This document shows, in pieces, positions 35,147 to 43,932 of a stretch of DNA of 64,000 nucleotides; within the stretch, counting starts at the first letter, position 1; every line of letters starts with the position of its first letter. The translations under genes were made by a program, and so were the position numbers. The DNA is taken from positions 6,563,501 through 6,627,500 of the forward strand of contig NZ_CP035490.1 of assembly GCF_004135205.1 (NCBI RefSeq), in the 5' to 3' direction. The notes below the pieces were generated by a model. That model did not search any database. It worked only from the letters and a program-made list of their open reading frames with translations, and was not told the DNA's origin. The DNA is from Hahella sp. KA22 (lineage in GTDB: Bacteria; Pseudomonadota; Gammaproteobacteria; Pseudomonadales; Oleiphilaceae).

Positions 35147-36586
35147 TTAAAGATATTTTCTGAGCACCTTGCCCAGAGGACTCTTTGGAATTTCGTCTAC
35201 GAACTCGATAATTTTCGGCGTTTTATAGGCCGCCAGGCGCTCCGCGCAGCAGGCCGCCACCATCTCCCTGGTGACGCCGGCGCCGGCCTTCACCGCCACC
35301 TTGACCATCTCGCCGTACATCCCGTCGGGTTTGCCCAAAGCCACCACTTCCAACACACCGGGAATACGCCGGATCACTTCCTCGACATCCGCGGGATCGA
35401 CTTTATGACCGGCCACATTGATCATCAGCTTTTTGCGCCCAACAATGATCAGATTGCCTTCCTCATCCAGACGCCCCAAGTCTCCCGTATGGTAACCGTC
35501 TTTACGAAAGGTTTCCGCACTTAATTCCGGCAGCCCCCGGTACTCATGGGTCATGGCCGGGGAGTCGATCACCACCTCGCCTTCCTGTCCGGCCGCGACA
35601 GTCACTCCCTCATCGTCCACCAGACGGATAACGGAGCCAGACACCGGCTTGCCGACAGAACGGAAATTGGCGACCGAGACATTTGCATTCACCGCAGCGG
35701 CGCCGGTTTCTGTAGAGCCGTACAATTGCCCCAGAGAAATACCGAAGGCCTCGCGAAAGCCAGTGAATATGTCTGCCTCCAGGGGCGCTCCAGCCGTATA
35801 CGCCAAACGCAATCGACTCAGATCCGGCGCCTGCTTGAATGGCGTCATCGCCATCATTTTGCACATAAACGGCACGGAAGGCAGCAAGGTCGCCTGATGC
35901 TCCGACACCAGCCGCATCATTTTTCGCGCATTGAACTCGCCATGATGAATCAACAGAGTTCCGCCATTCATCAACGCCGCCAGGAAACAGTTGCCAAAGC
36001 CATGGGCGTGAAACAGCGGTACGCTGCAGGCAATAACATCTTCATGGGTGATGCTCAGCGTCGCGGCGGAGCCTTCCACTTCCGCCAGCACCTGCGCCTG
36101 CGTGCGCACCACTTGTTTGGGCGCGCCGGTGGAGCCGGACGAAAACATAATGACCGCGTCCGCCTCTCCCGGATAACCGCTTTCCGACGCGGCCTCATCC
36201 GCCACGGGCAAGGGATCATCCAAGCCAATCACACAACGAGCCATTTCAGCGGGCAGCTTCGCTTCCGCTTCAGGAACGACAAAGGCGAAGCGCACTCGGG
36301 CGTTGTCGAGGTACAGCGCAGTTTCCTCCTGCGTGTAAGCCACGTTTAACGGTAACAGTACGCCGCCGTTGGCCCAGACCGCCAGCGAGGTCGCCACGAA
36401 GTAAATGGAGTTGGGAACCAGCGCCGCCACCGCCTCGCCGGGACCGACGCCAGCCGCCCGCAATACGCGGGCGTATCCGACGGCGGCGCTGATCATTTCG
36501 CGATAACTATAGGAAGTCTCGCGCCAAACAACGGCTTCCTTTTCGGGAAACCGTTGCGCCTGCTCAACAAAACGTGCAAATAACAT
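35147..36586 (-). CDS. Adenylate-forming ligase (acyl/aryl-CoA or ACP synthetase)
   Basis: A 479-aa ANL-superfamily enzyme that activates a carboxylic acid with ATP and loads it on a thiol. The P-loop is IMFSSGSTGAPKQVV near residue 145, then YGSTET near 290, YHTGDLG near 370, GRKKLMINVAGHKVDP near 390, and the catalytic Lys in KSPLGKVLRK at the end. Its neighbours suggest that it loads the product of the chorismate-lyase-like protein onto the ACP. The substrate is not proved; a fatty acid is possible. It is slightly short for the family. Confidence 0.85.
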   Translation of the reverse strand: MLFARFVEQAQRFPEKEAVVWRETSYSYREMISAAVGYARVLRAAGVGPGEAVAALVPNSIYFVATSLAVWANGGVLLPLNVAYTQEETALYLDNARVRFAFVVPEAEAKLPAEMARCVIGLDDPLPVADEAASESGYPGEADAVIMFSSGSTGAPKQVVRTQAQVLAEVEGSAATLSITHEDVIACSVPLFHAHGFGNCFLAALMNGGTLLIHHGEFNARKMMRLVSEHQATLLPSVPFMCKMMAMTPFKQAPDLSRLRLAYTAGAPLEADIFTGFREAFGISLGQLYGSTETGAAAVNANVSVANFRSVGKPVSGSVIRLVDDEGVTVAAGQEGEVVIDSPAMTHEYRGLPELSAETFRKDGYHTGDLGRLDEEGNLIIVGRKKLMINVAGHKVDPADVEEVIRRIPGVLEVVALGKPDGMYGEMVKVAVKAGAGVTREMVAACCAERLAAYKTPKIIEFVDEIPKSPLGKVLRKYL

Positions 36587-36603
36587 ATGCTTACGACTTC
36601 ACT

Positions 36604-37413
36604 CTATGCTTTGGTTTGCAGCTCTTTATAGCCGGTGGCCTTCAATTTGCCGTAGAGATTGAACAGCTCTACAAACGCCTTGAAGATGACTAAGGGATTG
36701 GCGCCGGTGGCGGAGCCTGACAACCTGGGATAGTGGCTGACGGGCACTTGCTTGATAGAGCAATGCATCATGCCCGCCTGGGCCAGAATCTCTGTGTTGA
36801 TCATGGCGCCTTCCGCCTCAATTCGAATGCTCTGGATAAAGTCGCGCCGAAAAATCTTGAAGGCGCAATCAATATCCCGCACCCGAATACCGAACAGGTA
36901 GCGCACCAGGGTTCCCCAACAGTATGCGTTCAGCTTGCGATGCCAGGGATCGGCGCGCTGCGCCCGGTAACCCACCACGATGTCGTAATCGTTGATGTGC
37001 CGCAGCAGCAGGTCGACTTCCTCCAGGTCAAACTGACCATCAGAATCGGAGAAGAAAATAAAATCTCCTCGCCCCGACTTCAGACCGGTCCTGACCGCGC
37101 CGCCATATCCCTTGTTCTGCACATGGTGAATGGGGCGCACTTCCTCATGCTCCTGACGCAGGCGTTCCAGGATATCCCGCGTGCCATCGGAGCTGCCGTC
37201 ATTGACGACAATGACCTCTACGGTTTCAAAATGCCTCTTAAACGCTCCTATCGCCTTCAGGACCGTCATTTCTATATTCGTTTCTTCGTTATAGGCGGGA
37301 AATACAACAGATACGCTAGATAATTTCTTATTTTGCGGGGAAACCGAAGCTTCCGTCTGGGCATCCTCTCTGGGCGCCTTATCCACCTTACGTAATATGA
37401 TGTCCGCTTCCAT
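36604..37413 (-). CDS. GT2 family glycosyltransferase (dolichyl-phosphate mannose synthase-like)
   Basis: A 269-aa GT2 enzyme with VSVVFPAYNEETNIEM near residue 34, VIVVNDGSSDGT near 68, NKGYGGAVRTG near 100 and FFSDSDGQFD, the DXD-type nucleotide site. Enzymes of this type make polyprenyl-phosphate sugars. A lipid-phosphate sugar is just what the GT39 enzyme of the right arm would need. No C-terminal membrane domain is seen. AAGGACAG precedes the ATG. Confidence 0.9.
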   Translation of the reverse strand: MEADIILRKVDKAPREDAQTEASVSPQNKKLSSVSVVFPAYNEETNIEMTVLKAIGAFKRHFETVEVIVVNDGSSDGTRDILERLRQEHEEVRPIHHVQNKGYGGAVRTGLKSGRGDFIFFSDSDGQFDLEEVDLLLRHINDYDIVVGYRAQRADPWHRKLNAYCWGTLVRYLFGIRVRDIDCAFKIFRRDFIQSIRIEAEGAMINTEILAQAGMMHCSIKQVPVSHYPRLSGSATGANPLVIFKAFVELFNLYGKLKATGYKELQTKA

Positions 37414-37473
37414 TGAACTGTCCTTTGTTTCGCTGGGTTATTCCATTGCGGCGTTGACTTAACTACCCGTAAA

Positions 37474-38538
37474 TCACGCAGCCAGAAATTTGTCCTTGGT
37501 GAACACCGTTTGCGGCGTTCGCAGCTCACGGGAACTGCGCCAGGACTGCACGCCAGATAGTTCAAAGTTGAAAGACATCACTTCCACGCCAGCTTTTACC
37601 AGCGCTTCCATCACCCGACGTTTACGGGTGGACTCACAATAGAACATCATGAAGCCGCCGCCGCCCGCGCCGCTGACTTTACCGCCCAAGGCGCCGGCTT
37701 TAATCGCGTCTTCATAAATCTGGTCGAGTTGACCGTTGGAAATGGTCGCCGCCATTTTCTTCTTCTCTTGCCATGCGTAATCCAGCAGCTTGCCGAATTC
37801 ATTCGGGCGACCGGTCAGCAGCGCTTTTTTCATCTCTACGGCATGCGCCTTGAGGTTGTGCATGGCGTTCAGGCTCGCCTGATCGTTGCGCTCCACGTTC
37901 TTGACCTGAGATTCGATGATGCGCGAGGACAACCGGTTCTTTCTGGTGTACGCCAGAATCAGGTTGTATTCGAGTTCATGAATAACCCAGGGATCGATGC
38001 GCAGCGAGTTGACGATGACATGGTCTTTCTGGAACTCCATGAAGTTGAAGCCGCCGAAAGCGCTGGCGTACTGATCCTGCATGCCCCCCAGAATCCCCAG
38101 GTCGCCGCGCTCGATTTCACAGGCGCGACGGGCGATGTCATAAGGGCTTAACGCCAGGTTTTTGAGTTCCCGGAAAGCGCCGATTAACGACACCACCATA
38201 GCTGACGAAGAGCCCAGACCGGAACCTGGCGGGGCGTCATTGTGGGTGACTATGCGTAAACCGGCGGAACCTTCGTAAAAGCGCTTGATCACACCTTTGG
38301 CCAGATCGCTCTCGCCATTGAATTGAAGGTCCTTGTTGGCTTTGATGCGAGTGATGCTTTCGAAATCCTGCGAGTAGATTTCTATTTGCGGAACTTCCCG
38401 CAACTCCAGATGGGTGTATGCGTATTTGTTTATGGTGACGTTCAGAACATTGCCGCCATAAATGTCGGAGTAGCTGGCGATATCGGTGCCGCCTCCGGCG
38501 AAGCTGATCCTTAGCGGAGCTTTTGATCGGTAAAACAT
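37474..38538 (-). CDS. hddA: D-glycero-D-manno-heptose 7-phosphate kinase
   Basis: A 354-aa GHMP kinase beginning MFYRSKAPLRISFAGGGTDI, the start typical of HddA. The ATP loop is DAPPGSGLGSSSAMVVSLIG near residue 105, and the third motif is GGKVSGAGGGGFMMFYC near 285. It would phosphorylate D-glycero-alpha-D-manno-heptose 7-phosphate at C1 for GDP-heptose synthesis. GmhA and HddC, the partner enzymes, are coded in the right arm. The phosphatase GmhB is not visible. Fucokinase-type function is a less likely alternative. Confidence 0.87.
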   Translation of the reverse strand: MFYRSKAPLRISFAGGGTDIASYSDIYGGNVLNVTINKYAYTHLELREVPQIEIYSQDFESITRIKANKDLQFNGESDLAKGVIKRFYEGSAGLRIVTHNDAPPGSGLGSSSAMVVSLIGAFRELKNLALSPYDIARRACEIERGDLGILGGMQDQYASAFGGFNFMEFQKDHVIVNSLRIDPWVIHELEYNLILAYTRKNRLSSRIIESQVKNVERNDQASLNAMHNLKAHAVEMKKALLTGRPNEFGKLLDYAWQEKKKMAATISNGQLDQIYEDAIKAGALGGKVSGAGGGGFMMFYCESTRKRRVMEALVKAGVEVMSFNFELSGVQSWRSSRELRTPQTVFTKDKFLAA

Positions 38539-38614
38539 AAAGTAGTCCTTTCCCTAGTTTTGTAACCTAATCATTTTGAATACGTCCAGTTACAACAAAC
38601 TGCAGTCCTTGCGC

Positions 38615-39277
38615 TCAGGAAGCGCGATACAGTGTTGCGTCCCTTTCAACAATAAATTGCTGTGCAATGAGATAACCGATAACCCTCTCCACGCATTCGG
38701 ACAGGGATACTGCATCAGTATTCAGAGTCAATTCCGGATTGACTGGCGGTTCATAAGGAGAATCAACGCCGGTGAACTTTTCTATACGGCCTGCGCGGGC
38801 TTGTTTGTAGAGGCCTTTGGGGTCGCGTTGTTCACATACGTTGAGAGGCGTCGAAACATGGACCTCGACAAATTCGCCGGGCTCCAGCATTTGACGCACC
38901 ATTTTTCTATCTTCGCGGAAGGGGAAGATGAAAGCGCTCAGAACGATCATGCCGCTGTCGACAAACAGCTTGGCGACTTCGCCTATTCGGCGGATGTTCT
39001 CAACCCGGGATTCGTCGGAGAAACCCAGGTCTTTGTTCAGCCCATAACGGACGTTGTCACCGTCCAACAGATAGGTGTGGCGCTGCAACTCAAACAGCTG
39101 CGCCTCCACCGCATTGGCGATCGTGGATTTGCCTGCTCCGCTAAGGCCGGTGAACCACAGTAGACAAGGCTTTTGCGTCTTGATGGACGCAGGCTGGGAT
39201 TTACTGATTTTGTGCTGATGCCAGACAATGTCGGCGCAGACGTCATTCCCAGACTTTATTGTATATTCCTTAGCCAC
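38615..39277 (-). CDS. cysC: Adenylyl-sulfate kinase (APS kinase)
   Basis: CysC (220 aa) phosphorylates APS to PAPS, the sulfate donor for sulfotransferases. P-loop [15 protein letters not shown] near residue 42, [18 protein letters not shown] near 70, and FIFPFREDR near 115 are diagnostic. I chose GTG 39277 ([12 protein letters not shown]) because AGGAG lies seven bases upstream and the frame then fits the family. An open extension to 39415 is not family-like. It heads the left arm, and no cysDN or cysH is nearby, which points to sulfation rather than cysteine synthesis. Confidence 0.93.
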   Translation of the reverse strand: MAKEYTIKSGNDVCADIVWHQHKISKSQPASIKTQKPCLLWFTGLSGAGKSTIANAVEAQLFELQRHTYLLDGDNVRYGLNKDLGFSDESRVENIRRIGEVAKLFVDSGMIVLSAFIFPFREDRKMVRQMLEPGEFVEVHVSTPLNVCEQRDPKGLYKQARAGRIEKFTGVDSPYEPPVNPELTLNTDAVSLSECVERVIGYLIAQQFIVERDATLYRAS

Positions 39278-40151
39278 CGTCGTACTCCTGAAGCCATATG
39301 CGAAACGCAAATCCGCGTTCATTTCCTTATCCGTGGGAGCAATCTCAGCAGAGTAAAGCAGCAGCCCAATGTCCTCAGCGAGGCAAAAAGCATGCCCGAG
39401 CAAGGCCCAAAACAAGGAAAAAGCGCAGATGACGCTTATATGACAGTCAGAGGAAATCGCAAAGCCGACGAGCGCCGGTTACGATCTGAACAAATAAAGA
39501 GCTGTTTTATCTTCCACTTAAGACCGGTTTAACGATGACCTACGCGGGAAGAAGTCGAGATAAGAGATCACGACTTTGAGCCTCCGCCTCCGTATAAAAC
39601 ACCTAGAAAAAATGAATTTTTTCTCACGTACCGGAATGAAAACAGCCCGATTTTTACGTCAATTTTTGATTCATTTGAGGGCGCCGATAGGGAAAAAAGG
39701 GCAGCCGCTTATGCGCTGGGTGTAAAGAAAATAATAAGATGAATGTCGATTCAGTTTACGCTTTGGCCACTTTCTCTGTTCACTTATTAATCTCTGTAAA
39801 TGTTTTGATTACTTTTAACGACAAACAAAACCGGAAGCGTTGATATTTTTTACACTTCGTTTTTGCACCACTTTTGACCACCCAGTCAGCTTATTCGCCA
39901 TATCCCGCGCCATTAAAGGGTTTCCAGCCCACAGCCTCTATAAATCGGGTATTTCGGCGAGAAAAAGCTGGCGTCAAAAAGGAGAATTTGCGCTCATTTA
40001 TCGTCATCGCCACGGGTTTTCATTTTACAAACCTGTCATCCTGCCCCTCCTCCTTTGGCTCGAATATTGCCTTTTTCGGAGTTAATAACAGGTTAAGCCT
40101 GTTTGCTTTTCAGCCAGGATCTACGTCACTTTTAGAAGGAATGCATACAAA
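39278..40151. other. AT-rich divergent spacer of the glycan locus
   Basis: A stretch of 874 bases between the diverging arms without a convincing gene; small frames near 39840-40155 have no family features. It is clearly more AT-rich than its flanks. It must contain promoters for both arms. I found no JUMPstart/ops element and no clear inverted repeat. Confidence 0.6.
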
Positions 40152-41429
40152 GTGAAGCCAGAAAAAAGGAAATTTAAAATCGCCATGGTGGCGGCCTGCC
40201 CTTTCCCCGCCAATCATGGATCGCCAGCCTCCATAAGGGAAATGTCGGAAGCGCTGGTGAGCCTGGGCAATGAAGTCCATATCGTCACCTACCCTATTAA
40301 AGAGGATATTCCCGTCGTCGGGCCCCACATACATCGAGTGCGGGTTCCAGGTTTCAGGAAAAACGCCATACGGGTCGGCCCTTCTCCTGAAAAGTTTCTG
40401 TTCAACCCGCTGATGGTGTTCAAGCTCATACGCGTCATCCTCAAATACGATATCGACATTATTCACGCCCACAATTATGAAGGCGTGCTGATCGGCTGGC
40501 TGGCCAAGCTGATCACGCGCCGGCCATTGCTGTATAACGCGGTCAACAGTATGACCGACGAGTTGCCTACCTACGACTTCTTCAAAAACAAAGATTTCGC
40601 CCGCAAGCTGGCGACTTTTCTGGACAAAACCCTGCCCTTCAAAGGCGACCATGTCACCGCCGTGTCTGATGATCTCAAACACTTTCTGGTGGAACTGGGC
40701 GTGGACGCGGACAAAGTCACCGTACTGCCCGCCGGGGTCGTACCGGAGATGTTTGATAACCCCAATCCCGAGCGTATCTACGCCCGTCACCAGCTAAGCA
40801 AAGACGACCACTATCTGATTTACACAGGCAGTCTAGACGCCTTTCAGCGAATCGACTACCTGCTGGAGACAATGGCGCGAGTAGCCGCCCGCCGCGATGA
40901 CGTGAAGCTGCTATTGGTAGGCAATATCTCCAACCCGGAAGCCCACCGCAAATACCAGCGCATGGCGGAGGAACTCGGCATCGCCCAGCAGGTGTTGTTC
41001 TGTGATCAGGTGCCCCTGGATGAACTGCCAGATTATCTGGCGGTCGCCGATGTGGCGGTGATTCCCCGTCCGGAGTGCCCGGGACACCCGGTGAAAGTGT
41101 TGAATTACATGTCCGCCGGCGTCGCAATCGCCGGCTTTCGCGGCGGCGCCAAAGGACTGACTCATGAGAGCAATGCGCTGATCGTGGATAACCATGACTG
41201 CGACGCGCTCGCCGACGCGGCGATTCAACTATTGGACGACGACGCCAAGCGCCAGCGTCTGGGACAAGCCGCCCGTCAAGTCGTGGACAAGTTCTACACC
41301 TGGCGACAGTTGGCGCAAGGCATTGAGGTGCTGTACGAACATTTGTATACGGGTGGAGAACGCGCGCCCAAGGAAAAGCTGCGTGAGTTCATTCTGGAGA
41401 CCTACTCTCCAAACGACGTAAGATCTTGA
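40152..41429 (+). CDS. GT4 family glycosyltransferase
   Basis: A 425-aa GT-B fold enzyme. The N-terminal acceptor domain starts KIAMVAACPFPANHGSPASI; IIHAHNYEG lies near residue 110. The C-terminal donor domain has YTGSLDAFQRIDYLLE and the sugar-nucleotide loop PECPGHPVKVLNYMSAG near 320-336. It would use an activated sugar, perhaps GDP-heptose. The start is GTG 40152, with AAGGA 11 bases before it. It is the first gene of the right arm. Confidence 0.92.
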   Translation: MKPEKRKFKIAMVAACPFPANHGSPASIREMSEALVSLGNEVHIVTYPIKEDIPVVGPHIHRVRVPGFRKNAIRVGPSPEKFLFNPLMVFKLIRVILKYDIDIIHAHNYEGVLIGWLAKLITRRPLLYNAVNSMTDELPTYDFFKNKDFARKLATFLDKTLPFKGDHVTAVSDDLKHFLVELGVDADKVTVLPAGVVPEMFDNPNPERIYARHQLSKDDHYLIYTGSLDAFQRIDYLLETMARVAARRDDVKLLLVGNISNPEAHRKYQRMAEELGIAQQVLFCDQVPLDELPDYLAVADVAVIPRPECPGHPVKVLNYMSAGVAIAGFRGGAKGLTHESNALIVDNHDCDALADAAIQLLDDDAKRQRLGQAARQVVDKFYTWRQLAQGIEVLYEHLYTGGERAPKEKLREFILETYSPNDVRS

Positions 41430-41642
41430 AGTGTATAAAAGGAATGTAGTGCGGCAAGGGAGCGAACCGTCCTTTTCCAACGTCATTGAAACGCTGGCGC
41501 GAATGCGCGGATTCTGGCAATCTGCCCATTCGCCCACATGCAACGGCGAAGCCGGCGTCCGCGTCACGCCGGTGGGGCCTGGCGTCAGCGCCAGCCCAGG
41601 GAACAGGCTCTTGCAGCCGATTTATATGGAGGTTAGGTAACC
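41430..41642 (+). other. Spacer between GT4 and acyltransferase genes
   Basis: A gap of 213 bases. A frame of 69 codons from GTG 41431 to 41640 is open, but has no recognisable family and no good ribosome site. Treated as non-coding. Confidence 0.4.
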
Positions 41643-42218
41643 ATGGCCGGTTTACTGGCGGCGGATATCCGCAGGAAGCGTTCACACTATGTGCGCATCG
41701 ACAATTTCGTCAACAAGTACCTGAAAATCACGTTCCAGCTGGGCACGCTCTATCTGTGCTCGTACCGTCTGGGGCACTACGCCGCGCGCGCGCGCAATCC
41801 CTTGTTAAAGCTGGCGGCGTGGCTTTTATATTTTCCGACCGAGTTTCTGCTGGGCTCCATTACCGGCATTCGCATTCCTCCCCGGGTCGCTATCGGCCCC
41901 GGTCTGGTCATTCATAATTTCTCCGGCGTTTTTATCGACGCGGAAATCGTGGGCGAAGACTGCACCGTCAACCAATGCGTCACTGTCGGCCCGGACTATC
42001 AACGCAAAGGCCGCCCCCGGCTCGGCGACAATGTCTTTATTGGCTCCGGCGCCAAGGTTCTGGGAGACATCGACATCGGCGATAACGTAGTAATCGCCTC
42101 CAACGCGCTGGTGATTGATTCAGTTCCGGACAACTGCACTGTCGTCGGCGCGCCGGCCCGAATCGTTTCGCGCAACAACACCAGCAGTTATCTGAAGTTC
42201 AAACAGCCCAAGAGTTGA
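41643..42218 (+). CDS. Left-handed beta-helix acyltransferase, copy 3
   Basis: A 191-aa paralogue of the two copies in the left arm, with MAGLLAADIRRKRSHYVR at the start, a hydrophobic middle and hexapeptide repeats from IGPGLVIHNFSGVFI to VVGAPARIV. The first CysE-type His is kept (IHNFS); the second is replaced (KGRPRLGD). AGGTTAGG lies upstream of the ATG. O-acetylation or O-acylation of the glycan is inferred. Confidence 0.83.
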   Translation: MAGLLAADIRRKRSHYVRIDNFVNKYLKITFQLGTLYLCSYRLGHYAARARNPLLKLAAWLLYFPTEFLLGSITGIRIPPRVAIGPGLVIHNFSGVFIDAEIVGEDCTVNQCVTVGPDYQRKGRPRLGDNVFIGSGAKVLGDIDIGDNVVIASNALVIDSVPDNCTVVGAPARIVSRNNTSSYLKFKQPKS

Positions 42219-42228
42219 CGGCGTACTT

Positions 42229-42807
42229 ATGGCGACCACTGTGGCCCACGCACTTTGCGGTATCGACTGTCTCCTGGCGGCCCATGCGCTGCGTGGCGGT
42301 GCGCCTGCGCCCGGGGCGGCCGCACTGGCGTTTTTCGCACTGCTCGGCAATGCGCCGGATCTGGATATGCTGGTCGGATATGTGGTCAGCGGCGACCATC
42401 TCGCCTACCACAGTCGCGCATCTCATGCGCCAGCGACGTTATGGGCTTTGGCCGCCTTATTGGCGTGCCCGCGCTGGAAACTGCTGAAGCTCTGGTCTGG
42501 CTACACGCAACGCTTCGCAGTGATCGCCTGCGCCCTGCTCAGCCACACCGTGCTGGACTTTTTCACCGGCCCGCAACGGGGGCTGCACAGCAGTTTTGGC
42601 GCGCCGCTGCTTTGGCCGTTAAGCGATGCGCGTATCTCCGCGCCGTTCACTTTATTGATTGGACCTCACCACGACACCCTGGCCCGCTTTGTCGGCTGGC
42701 GCAATGTGTGGGCGGTGGCGTCCGAATTATTGCTGTTCGCGCCGCTCACCTGGTTGCTTTGGCGGCAGGCGCGCGGGGCCCGCAACACCATAGAAGGATT
42801 CAAATGA
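42229..42807 (+). CDS. YdjM-like membrane-bound metal-dependent hydrolase
   Basis: A 192-aa polytopic membrane protein. It has the LexA-binding, inner-membrane-associated putative hydrolase (YdjM) pattern: VAHALCGIDCLLAAHAL at the start, FALLGNAPDLDML near residue 42, YHSRASHA near 64 and LSHTVLDFFTGPQ near 108, with conserved His and Asp likely to hold a metal. Its substrate is unknown; within this locus it may act on a lipid-linked intermediate. The stop overlaps the next start (ATGA). Confidence 0.82.
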   Translation: MATTVAHALCGIDCLLAAHALRGGAPAPGAAALAFFALLGNAPDLDMLVGYVVSGDHLAYHSRASHAPATLWALAALLACPRWKLLKLWSGYTQRFAVIACALLSHTVLDFFTGPQRGLHSSFGAPLLWPLSDARISAPFTLLIGPHHDTLARFVGWRNVWAVASELLLFAPLTWLLWRQARGARNTIEGFK

Positions 42808-43925
42808 CTGGACGCATGCTGAACATCATGAAGCGCAATTTCGTATTTTCCGTATTCATCGTGGCGATCGTCGGGTTGATCGGCTACCTGCTGCTGTCCG
42901 CCAAGAAGCATATGGAAATCACCAACACGGAAATCGCCCGCAATGTGGGGAACGCCGCGCCAGTGGAACTGCACAAGGTTGGCGCAGGCGACGTCACCTC
43001 GCGCTTCGCCGCCACCGCCGTCGCCACGGAAGGGGTCTCCGTCGCGATACGTCCGCAAATCGAAGGCGCTATCAGGGCGCAGCCGGTCAAACTGGGCGAT
43101 CTGGTGGTCGAGGGCCAAGAGTTGTTCCGACTGGACGATACACTCTATAAATCCAACTACACCCTGGCGAAATCCCTGGTGGAAAACCGCAAAACCTTGC
43201 TGGACTACTACAGCGCCAATCTCAGTGAAATGAAGAGTCTGCTGGAAGGCGAATATATTTCTCAGGAGCAGTATAAGACCGCGTTTCTCAACTTCACCCA
43301 GTCGCAAAGCAGCCTCGCCGAAGCCACTCACCAATTCAACAACGCCAGCCAGGAACTTAAACAAACCCAGGTTTCCTCGCCGATCTCCGGCGTCGTCAGC
43401 GAAGTAAAGAGCTTCCCCGGCGTCTATATCAAGAAGGGCGAAGAAGCGCTGGTCATCAATTCCATCGACCCAATTCTGTTCAAGATTCTGCTGCCGGAAA
43501 AAGAACTGGGCAACTTCTCACTGGGCAAAGCCGTAGATATACGCCTGTCCGCCTTCACCAGCACCACTCTGCACGGAACGATCTATCGGGTGGACCCAGA
43601 ATTGGATGAAAGCCAGGGCGCCGCCCGAGTCTACGTGCAGGCGCCTAATCCCGAGCTGATCGTAAAGCCCGGCATGACCGGCACGGTGTATCTGGAACAG
43701 AACAAAAACACCGTGCGCATCCCTTCCATCGCCCTGATCAATCGCTTTGACGACGACGCGGTGGTGTTTCGGGTCAGCGAGTCCGGCGCAGCGGAGTTAA
43801 CCCCAGTGAAGGTAGGCATCTCCGGCGACGGCTATGTGGAAATCATTGAAGGTCTGCATGTGGGGGATGAAATCGTGGTGGCGGGACAGCAGAGTCTGAA
43901 AGCCGGAGATAAGGTAAAAGGATAA
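42804..43925 (+). CDS. HlyD/RND-type periplasmic adaptor
   Basis: A 373-aa membrane-fusion protein with one N-terminal helix (FVFSVFIVAIVGLIGYLLL), a biotinyl-lipoyl half (VSVAIRPQIEGAIRAQPVKL) completed by VSSPISGVVSEVKSFPG, an alpha-helical hairpin between them (about residues 120-190), and beta-barrel and membrane-proximal domains. It would join an inner-membrane pump to the TolC-like channel encoded next, but no RND or ABC pump gene is present. Its ATG overlaps the previous stop, with AAGGA upstream. Confidence 0.9.
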   Translation: MTGRMLNIMKRNFVFSVFIVAIVGLIGYLLLSAKKHMEITNTEIARNVGNAAPVELHKVGAGDVTSRFAATAVATEGVSVAIRPQIEGAIRAQPVKLGDLVVEGQELFRLDDTLYKSNYTLAKSLVENRKTLLDYYSANLSEMKSLLEGEYISQEQYKTAFLNFTQSQSSLAEATHQFNNASQELKQTQVSSPISGVVSEVKSFPGVYIKKGEEALVINSIDPILFKILLPEKELGNFSLGKAVDIRLSAFTSTTLHGTIYRVDPELDESQGAARVYVQAPNPELIVKPGMTGTVYLEQNKNTVRIPSIALINRFDDDAVVFRVSESGAAELTPVKVGISGDGYVEIIEGLHVGDEIVVAGQQSLKAGDKVKG

Positions 43926-43932
43926 GGAATTC

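Noticed and set aside
39278-39415. Longer start for cysC
   Set aside because: The added residues do not resemble CysC, whereas GTG 39277 has a good AGGAG site.
39840-40155. Two overlapping short frames in the divergent glycan spacer
   Set aside because: Low-complexity, AT-rich, no conserved motif; most likely promoter DNA.
41431-41640. A 69-codon frame between the GT4 and acyltransferase genes
   Set aside because: GTG start without a ribosome site, no recognised family, and composition like a chance frame in GC-rich DNA.
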